This document shows, piece by piece, positions 47,162 through 57,524 of a stretch of 64,000 nt of DNA. How positions within the stretch are numbered: the first letter of the stretch is position 1; every line of letters begins with the position of its first letter. The stretch is from Botrytis cinerea B05.10. Taxonomy: Eukaryota > Ascomycota > Leotiomycetes > Helotiales > Sclerotiniaceae. The translations under genes were made by a program, and so were the position numbers. The notes beneath the pieces are model-generated. The model saw nothing but the letters and a program-made list of their open reading frames with translations, was not told where the DNA came from and ran no database searches. Location of the stretch: assembly GCF_000143535.2 (NCBI RefSeq), contig NC_037310.1, forward strand, positions 2,790,001 through 2,854,000, given 5' to 3'.

Positions 47162-47806
47162 GATTTCCCTAGCGAATATCTAAGAAGGGAAGAAATGGCA
47201 AATCTTGCACGATTCACTATTGGGTGTCAGTAGCAATCACTTGTACTAAATGGTTCGATGTCGGCTTACCGCTCTTGTGGACTTTCTGTGTATCCCAATT
47301 CTGGGATATATATGAAAGACCGAAGGTCGCAATTAGGGCTCTTTCAAACTCTGTAAAGTGTTTGAATGTGGAGGGATATCCTGATAAAACTTGGCAACTT
47401 GTAAATATTGATGGCCACGGGAAGCTTTTGCCGAGAAACCGATTGCTATTAATAAGATGTTGTTATGTTAAAAAGAAAGATAAGTTTTAGGGCCGGTGAC
47501 AGATGTCACTTATAAGGTTAAAGGTCTCGGGAGGCTACAGCAAGCGAATTGCATAGGCTAACGAAATGAAACTCGTGATCTAGTTTCTCGGCAAGTTTCT
47601 AAAAGTTTACTGCCAACTTTTGCGATTCAGCCATACTTTATGGTGAAGGCACACTGCCAACAACGAATTCACTCAAGAGCATCAAGATTTCGCCACAAGA
47701 TAGTTGAGTATAACCGATTTCCAAGGTATCTGGACTTCCAATGCATGATAATCACAAAATGCCTGTCGCCTGTATACTGTCATCAATTCCTATCCATTAT
47801 TCAATC
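47162..47806. other. intergenic, nothing recognised
   Basis: Upstream of the coiled-coil ORF (-) and downstream of the dioxygenase gene (-). No feature was supported; plus-strand frames at 47224-47490 and 47640-47825 look random, and the latter overlaps the dioxygenase's last exon. Confidence 0.4.
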
Positions 47807-48772
47807 TCATCCATCCAATGAATAGCCCACTTCACCACTTTCCTCAGCCATTCCCAATAATCTCTTCCTCATCCCCTCCGCTCTCTTTTTTTCTTCTTCG
47901 TCCAGCACACTAAGATCAATATCACCAACCCACTATAATTTATCAATGATGTCAGCATTTTCGCTTGACAGCTATTCACTACAAAGGGTAGAATAGTTTC
48001 AACTCACCTCCCTCAATCCATGCTGCAGTACATTCCTGGCTCTCACTCCCTTACCGTTCCGATGACCTACACTCCCGTGTAATGTTGCCCTTTCCTTACC
48101 ACTCTCATACTTTCCTCTATGCAAAATGTTGTTATCATAAAACACCACATCTCCCGCTCTCATCTCTACCCTGATCTCGCCCTGTACTCCGGTTTCATAT
48201 TCACTCATTTCTCTCTCTGCATCTGTCCTCGCCCTCTTGTGAGACTTGGGAACCACAATTAAAGAAGCATCATCATACAATGCCATGTTCCACTGTGCAT
48301 GCCATGCAGGCTCCGCTAGTCTCGCGAGTTCCTCTTCAGCCGTGGCAGTAGATGGAATATCATCTCGGTGCCAACGAAGCTCGAAGTCGCGATCGGGGCG
48401 AATCAATAAATTAAATAGTTCCATGACTAAATCTTCGTCCTCGCATTGTAGAAGTTCTTTCACTACACCCAGCATCTTATTCGAGAAGTATACCTTGATA
48501 AACGATGATGAGGTTGCAAGTTTGGGATTCATGAGTGATTGAACACCCCAAATACCATCTTTCGCAGGTGACTCTCCTTCTCCTACATTCCAAGGTGGAA
48601 ATTGCTTTGGAAGTGTTCGGACGTATGGCCATGACCCAGAGCGAGCAAGGTCGACTGTTCTTTTCGCTTCGAGGCGGAGAGAATCAATCTCTGCTTGACT
48701 CAGAAGAGAGGGAATGAGAATGAAGCCATCTTGTTCGAGAGATTCAAGGAGTTTTGACTTTTGTTCCGGCAT
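47807..48772 (-). CDS. phytanoyl-CoA dioxygenase-family Fe(II)/2-oxoglutarate oxygenase
   Basis: Two exons on the minus strand, 48772-48008 and 47932-47807 (296 aa). The 75 nt intron (GTGAGT donor, CTGAC branch, TATAG acceptor) was inferred because the unspliced frame stops two codons after the donor, whereas the spliced product continues with a coherent charged helix and ends Y-S-L-D-G. The iron-binding facial triad is visible: H135 and D137 in R-W-H-R-D-D, and H218 in N-I-L-H-R-G. R228 is the likely 2-oxoglutarate-binding residue. Members hydroxylate CoA esters or free small molecules; fungal PhyH proteins also occur in secondary metabolism, so the substrate is open. No peroxisomal signal is visible at the C-terminus. 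Confidence 0.87.
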
Positions 48773-49284
48773 TTTTGCTTGATGATGTTATTATTACTCA
48801 GAAAGAGGTACGTAAGTTAGGGGCATGCAAAGTATTATATGGCCAAGTACCATCTGGTGAGTGGTAAATATGCCATATCAGGTGATGATATTGAAAGTTG
48901 GGATATGACGGGATAATATCGGAGTTGAGCATCCGTCGGTCCAGCATTTTGATGCGGGGCTGTTTTTGGCGGGGTCTTGTGTTGTAACGTAGCAGAAGCA
49001 GAAGTTGCTAGTTTTGCGCATGCACATTCTCGTATTTTCCCAGCTGAAAAAGAAGCTGAATATGTTATTTTACGATTGATAACTGCAGAAGAAATAATCG
49101 TGCAATCAGAGATATTGAAAGAAGCTATTTCGGCAGCTTACTTGCATATTGAACTGTAGCTATGTACATATCAAGTGTTGTTTTTCCCATACTGGTCATA
49201 TTGGCATGCTCTCACCCAGTACACAAGGTAGAACACATTAATGATCTTACGAAATAAAACTTTCTCCAAAAAGTACCAGTGTAT
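48773..49284. other. intergenic, nothing recognised
   Basis: Promoter side of the dioxygenase gene and 3' flank of the alpha-galactosidase gene. A short frame at 48977-49159 has no coding character. Confidence 0.4.
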
Positions 49285-50951
49285 TTACTGCCCAATAACA
49301 TCAATTCCACTGGGCAAACCAAGCACTTGCCCGTTGCTTTCAAATTGACATTTCGCCGTCACAACATCTCCACTAGCCTCGGCCAAACACGCCCCAGTAC
49401 TGAGGCTCACGAGATTTCCAGTAACATAGTACTCCCATCTCTGATTCTTTTCACCAGAACATGCAACCAGTGATACCTTTCCGCCTCCGAGATCCGTTAG
49501 ACACTTAGAAGTATCAAATACCCCCTTAATAGTACCATCCTCATCTGTTTGCCACACTTGCTCGTCCGATCCGAGAGAGGCTACCCACGCTAGGCCTTGA
49601 CGAGAGTAGGTAAGAACATTCAGTGATGCTGTGTTAAAAATCATACCAGTCGGTATAACGTTTAGATTTCCATACCCAGCAGAAATGCGATATACTGCAG
49701 TACCGTGCGAAGGAATATTGACAGCTGTGACTACTTTGGATGTGGTTGAGAGTTTCCCGGTCCAGAGATCTTTGACTTTGACTGCTGATGCAGAGATACC
49801 AATCCTTTGAAATGGTACTTTGTAGCTAGCTGTGAGATTTCCTCGATTGATAACAGTGAGAAGTCGGTCCCCATTTGCCAGATCTCTGGTTAAAACATCC
49901 CATGTGCCATCTTGGCTGACAAGTGTAGCCTGTAAAGCCAATGGATCTTGGTTCACTGCAATTAAATCTTTGTTCGTGAGATAAGCAACTTCATCTGCGC
50001 TAAAGGCCGGAATATAGGCACTGATAATAAGAGGGGCGGATAGTGAAGCCCAGATAGCGAAATGTGACCTCTTTTCATTGAGCGACAAGTCGAAGTGGTC
50101 AACAATCAAGAAATCCGGGTCGTTAAAGTACCCAGGCTTCTGATATCGCGCCAATCTTACTTCCTGTCCATAGTTGAATAAGATAGAATCCCATCCGGTG
50201 ATGTCGGGCCAATATGAAGTTGAGTTCCAGACCAGTGTATCACGCGAGTGACGAGCAAGCTGCCCGTATTTCGGAACCCAATCCATCACAGTATACCAAT
50301 CGGTTAGATTGTCCTGCTCTGCAAAGTATGCTGGGGCAGACTCTGAAAAGATGAGAGGTTTCTCCAATGCACTCAAGACACTATGCCAATGTCCGTAAAC
50401 ACGCTCATACTCTTGCTCGGTTGCTACAGGCATGTTGCAACCATCAACCTTAAGGTAATCAAAGCCCCACGAAGCAAAAGCTCTAGAATCAAGCTCCTCA
50501 TACCCATACGAACCTGGATATCCTCCACAAGAATTGATACCAGCATCGGTATAGATTCCGGAATCAAAACCCAGGCTTTTTAAATAGCCAGTCAACCATG
50601 GAAGACCGCGTGGGAACTTCTCGGTGTTCCATAATAGACTACCGTTCGGTTCTCGGCTGCCCTGACTCCAACAATCATCTAGATTAAGTCGATTGTAACC
50701 TGCTGCGAGTAGGCCTTTCTCCACCATTGCCTGGGCTGTCTCAACGAATAGCGATTCGTTAAGCCCGCACATAAATGCGGACCAATTGTTGAAGCCTTCA
50801 CCCAGTTAGCTATTACTATAAGGATTACTTCATTAGGAATTCCCATACCCATCGGGGGAGTAGGCTGTAGCACTGAAGCACTGACAGAGGCATCGTATAA
50901 CGCCACTCCGGCAAGGAGAAGGTGTTTCAAAGTTGAGTTAAACATCTTCAT
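49285..50951 (-). CDS. secreted GH27 alpha-galactosidase with C-terminal ricin-B lectin domain
   Basis: Two exons on the minus strand, 50951-50849 and 50795-49285, joined across a 53 nt intron with a CTAAC branch (537 aa). The N-terminus is a signal peptide (roughly residues 1-26) followed by T-P-P-M-G-F-N-N-W, the usual mature start of family 27, which spans the splice junction. Conserved parts are L-N-L-D-D-C-W, the nucleophile region Y-L-K-V-D-G-C-N (Asp152) and W-P-D-I (Asp232, probable acid/base). The final 100 or so residues form a ricin B-type domain with Q-x-W motifs (QVW, QRW), likely to bind galactose-containing polymers. It should release terminal alpha-1,6-galactose from galactomannan or raffinose-type sugars outside the cell, as suits a plant-degrading fungus. 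Confidence 0.94.
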
Positions 50952-53783
50952 TGTCTAGAATCGAGAATGCTCGATTGCGAAATAGATAATGACCTTGAAT
51001 ATTTGTAGCCGATCTTTCTTTAAGGTTATTTTGTTGAAATAGATATAGTAAGGTATTGATCGGCATCTTATATGCCTATTTCGAAAGGTCAGGAACTCAC
51101 GATAAGTGTGCAGTATGCAAACAAATATGAATTGAGCGAATCAGCAAGTGGCTTTACGGGACTCGTTGTAGCACTGCAGGCCCGAGAGATTATCCGGAAT
51201 CTTCAGCTTCCCCGCAATTGCATGCTCAAGAATGTCTCGGGGTACCTATATAGTCCCGACGTGAACAACGATACGTACATGAGTGGGACGATGGTCTATG
51301 TGGACATAAATAGACAATTGGAACGTTGCTCTCCACCTGCAGTAAGATAGAATTCGAGTATCTATGCTTAACCTTTTTTTTTTGGTTGATCAAAAATTGA
51401 TCCCAGTAAGGCAATTCGTGCCCTCCAGCTATTGTCAAAATGCAGGAACAGAACGAATTTATCGAAATGCGGCAAGCAGGGGACAATGAATTTTTTGAGA
51501 TGCAACATCTCGCACTTCTGAGTGGCACATTTGGCTGAATGAATTTATCGACTCTCAAAATCATTTCAGTTACCACAGGATAGAACTGTGTGTTAGTATT
51601 AGGCTACTTGTATGACAATGATGAATCAAAACTTTTGTACTTCATGAATTCCGATGGTGAATTTGAGTTTAAATCTCGAGAATCATCGTGTTTGACTAAG
51701 CCAACTGCACCAATCTACCTTGAGTATTGGGGCAACTCTACTCAGAAAAGAAAAACAAAAGAGCGTCAACTAAGTACTTCAACCTGTGCAGAGACGAGAA
51801 AGTGATATGCTCATGATAGATGTCATAACTCGATGACCTTCTTATCCTCTAGAAGTATTATCTTAATAGTTTGGTGACGAGTATCATCAACTGAACCATC
51901 CATTGTATCATTCGAAGCGGCCCTTCAGCAGACCGGTGATTCTTCGCGTTTGAACGCCTCCGGCTTATAGTAGAGACTGATGAAAGTGTAGAGCTTGGAA
52001 TTCAATGGGGAATGATTGACCGAGATCAGTGGTAGCCTTGAGGAAGGTATCAAAACCCCAGGTGATGAGCCATGGAGAGCTTTCCATCTCAATGGCAGTC
52101 GTGAAGACACCTGAAACTTGACTTATCGTGGCCGAGAGTATCAGCACAACACAGAAATACATTCAATGGTATAATAAATTCAGAAGATCTGCGCAGAGAG
52201 GAGGGGCTGTTGCAAACTTCAAAAACATAAAGGTGATGGATGACAAGTACGAAACGTTAGGATGAAAACCCCGAAGTCTAGACAACAGGATGAAAGTGGC
52301 GTCAATAAAAGGATTTTGCTTCAGGGATTGAGATCGATAAAAGCTTTACACAAATGGCTACTAAAACCCAGCCATTTTGATGCAGTGGAAGGTGAGAAGG
52401 CAACGGGTGCTTGCGAGGAAAAAAGGAGGAGGAAAGGAAAGATTCGAGGATTGAAATTCTTTGTGCAAATGGGTTCAAAATTAACAAAGAAATTAAGAAC
52501 TTCAGCGATTGAATATCTCCAACGGATCAGCTATTCTGCATGTTAGACGCAATACTTGTTGTATCGTACCTAAAGCTAAAACGAGGCATCACGCCATGCC
52601 AAGACCTTGGTATATCTAGTTTGATATCCCAGGTAGTTGGCTACTAGCAGCCAATATTTGGATGTCAGAATAATACCTAGCTGATCCTGTTGACAAAAAA
52701 GCAGCCTCATGAGGAGTTCGTTCGCCGATACTTCGACGTTTTTATAACACCAAAACGGTTTTGACTGCCAAAAAGGCTCTAAAAAATATGTCAAAAATAA
52801 GCCATATCTGCTTGGGCGACAGGCTCTAAGGAGGCAGAAGTCTTAGCGGTTAGCCCCGCAACAAGTGATTGTTGCAGAGGTAATGGTAGACTTGGGTTGT
52901 AACGTCGTGATAATTATTTTCATGGTAGTCTTGAAGAATTCCAGCCTCGCAATCTTTTTCTAATGAATGAATGTTGCGGCGATGATAAGATACCGCAACT
53001 GTAATTTTTCCAAGTAGAGAATGTAAAGGTACCCCTTTCCGAACTCAGAATCTAGATTCAGCATCGCCGGGGAACAAATGTGTATGTGGGGACCCATGAA
53101 GAAGCAGAAATTCAGGTCGTAAGTATTTCTGCATTAGAATCTTGGCCGATATTTGGATGAAAGGAGGAATTATTATTAGAAGACGAGTAGCTTAAATGGT
53201 GTGATTTGCGAGGTTACAATGTAATATCTTCCCGTTAAGGCCGGGGGGGATGGGGAAAATGTAGGGGTATAGGGCTACGAATTTGTACCCACTGCAAGCG
53301 AAGGGCTAAGGAAACTTCTTTTTCTCCTTTAACCCTCAGTTTTATCCAGCCACTACATCCATCTCATTTCCTCAACATTACACATTCCTACCTAAGATGT
53401 TGACTATGTTAAGCTTCCCTCCTCCGTTCGCTCAGTCCAGCCGCGTAATCGAAGCCAACTCATACACATTTGGAAGGTATCATGAAGGGCTTGCATATAT
53501 ATTGCAATGAAGAAGTTCAGCCTGCAAAATTCAGTAATACATACTATGAACACGCGAGCTAACTTCTCAATGGTACATTTGCCAAGTATCGTGTTTTTCA
53601 ACCGTATGGCCAGATGAGGAAAGCGAATCTTGGTGAAGGAGAAGTCTCCTATGGTAACGTTTCTATATTTCTCTGCTATGATACGCATTCTGTAGTTTGC
53701 ATTTTTGGTGTTACTGGTTTTCGTTCGTTTTCGCTCATTTGGTTTCAAACAATCCGTGTAACGGATACATCTCCGTCGTCACC
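50952..53783. other. gene-poor region, 2.8 kb
   Basis: No gene could be supported. A 65-codon minus-strand frame at 51965-52162 begins with a hydrophobic, signal-peptide-like stretch but shows no other support. A missing first exon of the spherulin-like gene may lie in the last few hundred bases. Confidence 0.4.
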
Positions 53784-54785
53784 ATGGTTCTGCCAGCTTT
53801 CGTATTCCTTCCACTTTATATGTACCCATACAATTCGACTTCATGGAGCACACTTACCACCTCAATTGTCGCCAATCCAGATCTCAAGTTTCATGTGGTT
53901 GTTGCCCCCAATTTAGCGTTTACGGACCCAGATGTCAACTATGTTGCAGGCCTTACAAATCTAAGTAGCTATACAAACGTTCTGACTCTTGGCTATGTCT
54001 ATACCTCTTACGGAGATCGAGATGTTTTGGAAATCGAAGCAGAAATCGATAAGTATGTCGGGTGGAATTCACCCACCGAACTTCCAATAGGCGGGATTTT
54101 CTTCGATGAGTCGCCATCGAACAACTCAACATTCTCATACATGAGTAATCTTACCACATACGCGAAAGCATCATTAGGAGCTGGCAAAGATTACATATCT
54201 CTCAATCCAGGTGTTGCGGTCGATGCATCCTTCTATACACTGGCTGATAGCATCAACGTGTTCGAAGAGTCTTATGCGAACTTCAATGTAACTGCATTGA
54301 CTAGTTTGGATAACACCTTACTGGCTAAGTCGACGTATGCCATTCATGATTTCACTGGAAGTACAACAGAGCAAACTGCTGTCGTGAGTCAGCTTGCATC
54401 TGCAAACCTAGCAGGAATGTTCATAACTACACAACCTGGGTACACGGAATGGTCAAGTTTATGGTCTTCGTTCTGCTCCGAAGTAAATACATTGAATCTT
54501 GGTAATGGGACCGGAGGTGGTGGTGGAGAAGGTGGAGGAGGTAACGGGGGGCATGGAGGTGGCAGCGGCGGTGGTGGTGGTGGAAATAATGGTGGCCATG
54601 GAGGGGGAGGGGGAGGGGTGAACAATGGGGGACACGGGGGACACGGAGGTGGAGGAAACAACGGTGGACATGGAGGGGGTGGAGGTTATGGTGACGATGA
54701 CGATGAAGAGTGTGATGACGACGATGATGATGAGGATGATGATGATGATGATGACGAGGATGAGGATGAGAATGATGAATGTTGA
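53784..54785 (+). CDS. spherulin-4 / GH135-type protein with Gly-His-rich linker and acidic tail
   Basis: From the ATG at 53784 the product is 333 aa. Residues 5-235 match the spherulation-specific family 4 pattern: P-L-Y-M-Y-P-Y-N near the start, G-Y-V-Y-T-S-Y-G-D-R, the acidic G-I-F-F-D-E-S-P motif and a late F-I-T-T-Q. One family member, Sph3 of Aspergillus fumigatus, is the founding GH135 glycosidase that cuts galactosaminogalactan. Here a Gly-rich linker with repeated N-G-G-H-G-G-G units (about 239-300) leads into about 30 almost purely Asp/Glu residues ending in E-C. The secretion signal expected of the family is not encoded after this ATG. The same frame is open upstream to at least 53697, so a 5' exon carrying the signal probably exists but could not be fixed. 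Confidence 0.8.
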   Translation: MVLPAFVFLPLYMYPYNSTSWSTLTTSIVANPDLKFHVVVAPNLAFTDPDVNYVAGLTNLSSYTNVLTLGYVYTSYGDRDVLEIEAEIDKYVGWNSPTELPIGGIFFDESPSNNSTFSYMSNLTTYAKASLGAGKDYISLNPGVAVDASFYTLADSINVFEESYANFNVTALTSLDNTLLAKSTYAIHDFTGSTTEQTAVVSQLASANLAGMFITTQPGYTEWSSLWSSFCSEVNTLNLGNGTGGGGGEGGGGNGGHGGGSGGGGGGNNGGHGGGGGGVNNGGHGGHGGGGNNGGHGGGGGYGDDDDEECDDDDDDEDDDDDDDEDEDENDEC

Positions 54786-55639
54786 AGAACTGTACAACTC
54801 ATGTTATCAAGTGAACCGCTGGCTCTTGATAATACTTGCTGGCAGTAATCACACAATACCTGGTCTTTACAAGCACTTCTACATGTATGCATACATTCTA
54901 TCTGTTTAGATACTTAATTCATTCAAAACTTATTAAAAGTACTTCAAGGCATTTCGCACAGCACAACCCAGCAGCACTATTCAATCAGCTCATGCTATGT
55001 CATCGTATAACAATTTTATAGATGGATACCAATCAAGAGAACCCAAGTCCCAAACATGCACCTGCAGTCCTCTTTTTTTCTATTAACAATTATACACAAG
55101 TCCAATATCACGCCAACAATAACATTTTCTCAAAACAGGAGAAGTAGAAGTATATGCTACGACTCTGCTACTATCAATGTAGATCGTCACAGTCAACAAG
55201 GTGGCGGATGTTGCTATTTTGTAGACCGAAAGCCAAACAGAGTAGGAAATGAACTAGAAGCTCATTACATCTCAGCATTCATATTTGTGAGCACACCACA
55301 GTATCAGATCCAAGTTTCCTTTGCACTTGTTTTACAATTTCTCTTTATTATCCCTCTTTGTAATCTTGGTTCTTTACTTCTCCATGAGAAAGCGTTTTGA
55401 ACCTGCTGCTAACACCACCAAGCTGATATCCAACCTCGTATTGATGCGTAAACTCCTCAGCCTCTTAGAGCTCTATGTTTTTGATTAGGAAGATTACGGT
55501 AGTTGTCTGGTCCAGAAAGAGATGTTCGCAACAACAGCATTATGTTGTGTAGAAGTAAAGGAAGAGTTGTCTAGAACTGAATAAAGAGTTAGTTAATGAA
55601 TAAATTAAGATCCCCAGTATACTGAAAAAGATTGTGCTT
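54786..55639. other. 3' flank of the spherulin-like gene
   Basis: AT-rich sequence with no recognised gene. A 114-codon plus-strand frame at 55056-55400 is composed of AT-driven residues and was not accepted. Confidence 0.4.
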
Positions 55640-56790
55640 CATTGCTTACAAAATTTTCTTTGAGTGATTAAAATTCATAGGGATAGAAGACACAAGACAG
55701 TGGACGACTAATTGCTCAACAACGTCAAGTGTGTGACAGTCTAAACCAACTCAACCTCCTTATTTGTCTTGATCTTCAATATCTCTCAATATGTTCATTG
55801 AATTAGACTGCAACTAGGACCATCTTCTGCATCAATAATCCCCTTCAAAAAGAGATCCCAGCAGCTGCTGAGTTGGGAAATTAGAAACCACGCTTTTCAA
55901 GTAACGAGCCTTGGACACACGAGTAGCATTACTTCTTTGGGCCCTCATATCTGTTGTAAAAGTTCCTTCCAACAACTGTAAGTTCGATTTTGTATTTAAG
56001 TTGTTTCCTTGGCTCGGACAGGTCGGATAAGTTGGACATTTCGGTTGAGCCAATAACCACCCCTTTATGCGAGCAACACGATCCGAAGTAGAAAGGGTGT
56101 CTGGAGTTGAGGAGTTACTGTAATGCGAGTTTATCGTCATTTCTTCAATATAGTTGTTATGTGTAAAGGAAATCTAGCTGTTTGACTTGGAAGTTTTGCT
56201 CAGTTGGTTGTGTCAATTGAAACCTCTTTCTCGACTGTGTGTAATGAATCTTGTAGACTAAGTTGAGATTTGTCCTGCGGTATCCAGATTAGCTATTTCA
56301 TGATGGTTCCCTTTCATGGTTTGATACATACCCTTTCGAACAGACTATGTCAAATTGTTTGACTCACAGCTTCAAGTTCAATTTATCAACTATATCTCCT
56401 GCTCTGTCATCTAAAAATCCGTTTCCAAGTCCCGCGAAGTCGTAGCTACATCCAAAGTATTATTTTCTTTCATTGTAAGATTTAGACTGCTCAGAGTAGC
56501 CGTAGGTTTCTCCAATTCCAAACTCGTTGTTTAGATTAGTTCCCTTTCTCTCTTACAAATTGTTAGGACCGCAAAGCCCACTGATATCTTTTGTTTCATG
56601 TTGCGAGCCAGGAGCTTGGAAAGGGCTGAGAATAAGATTGTCAACATATGGAGGTTTATGTATACTTTCTAGATTTTGTTTGCCGCTTCTAGTACATGCG
56701 CAACTTGAGAAGTTGCACTCTCTGCTGCATACGATTCCTCAGTATCGATAGCAGTGATGGGATTGAGACTGAGTAATTGGGGAATGGAAA
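55640..56790 (-). pseudogene. decayed coding sequence, family not recognised
   Basis: The minus strand reads as protein-like segments in at least three frames. Near 56780-56690 it gives D-T-E-E-S-Y-A-A-E-S-A-T-S. A second frame, about 56700 to 56150, gives H-K-P-P-Y-V-D-N-L-I-L-S-P-F-Q, then after single stops F-G-I-G-E-T-Y-G-Y-S-E-Q and F-L-D-D-R-A-G-D-I-V-D-K-L. A third holds the 102-codon open frame at 56140-55832, which continues past a TGA with N-S-M-N-I-L-R-D-I-E-D-Q-D-K. Most stops are one C-to-T change from Gln or Arg codons. Two frame shifts and about eight stops indicate a gene that no longer works, though an alternative is a multi-intron gene that I have misread. Confidence 0.35.
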
Positions 56791-57143
56791 TACTGTAAAA
56801 CAGTGCCAAATATGAATGCTTGGTCTTGAAATCAGAAAAATGTACTCGTGAATCTACACAGAATATTATGAGGTAGCCATATTGTAGTGACTTGAAGTTT
56901 CTGGTTTCTCACAAGTCCAGTCCTCATTCACTATGAAGAACGCAAGAGTAATTGAAGCCTGAATTTGACCCATTTCACAAGCTTATCCCGTTGGAGAATG
57001 ATCATGAATGAATTCAGACGCAGATCTATGGAGGCAAACCAACCAAAAAACAGAACATTATGTAACCCCAGAGCATTCACCACCCAAGCTGATACTACAT
57101 ATTGTTGATAATAAAGCTAGCTAGTTTCTTTCTATTCTCTTTA

Positions 57144-57524
57144 CTATGGAAGTACTGTCAGATTGAAAAAAAAGGAAGGTGGAAGAGAGGAGTAAGTCTC
57201 TATTAGCAATAGCCGCTTTAAGAGGTCTTTAGGAGATAATGAGTATTGTATTGAAAATTTATGCTTTGGTAGAGGTATATTGCACGAGCTCAACATCTTG
57301 GAGACCCTCCTAGGGTGAAGGGAAAATCCGGTAAGGTTAAGCTCGAATAGATTTTGGCAACATAGAATGAGAACATCGTGATCCCAAGTTATAGTGAAAG
57401 ATATTTGAATGAATCTGTGTATATTGTCATATTTTGATGGGGCTTTGGATACTCCGGTGGGATATACACCTTCGGGTGTTGTCTCCGCAACGACTATTTC
57501 TAACGAAGGCGATGTTCCTCTCAT
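57144..57524 (-). CDS. doubtful ORF or relic, 126 codons
   Basis: An open minus-strand frame next to the decayed region. Its first third (M-R-G-T-S-P-S-L-E-I-V-V-A-E) has ordinary protein composition; the rest is less convincing. A TGA lies in frame about 11 codons upstream. It may belong to the same decaying locus as 55640-56790. Confidence 0.2.
   Translation of the reverse strand: MRGTSPSLEIVVAETTPEGVYPTGVSKAPSKYDNIHRFIQISFTITWDHDVLILCCQNLFELNLTGFSLHPRRVSKMLSSCNIPLPKHKFSIQYSLSPKDLLKRLLLIETYSSLPPSFFFNLTVLP

Noticed and set aside
51965..52162. 65-codon minus-strand frame with a hydrophobic N-terminus, possible small secreted protein
   Set aside because: Apart from the hydrophobic start there is no cysteine pattern, cleavage site context or splice support; chance is at least as likely.
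55056..55400. 114-codon plus-strand frame downstream of the spherulin-like gene
   Set aside because: Composition follows the local AT content; no family and no splice signals.
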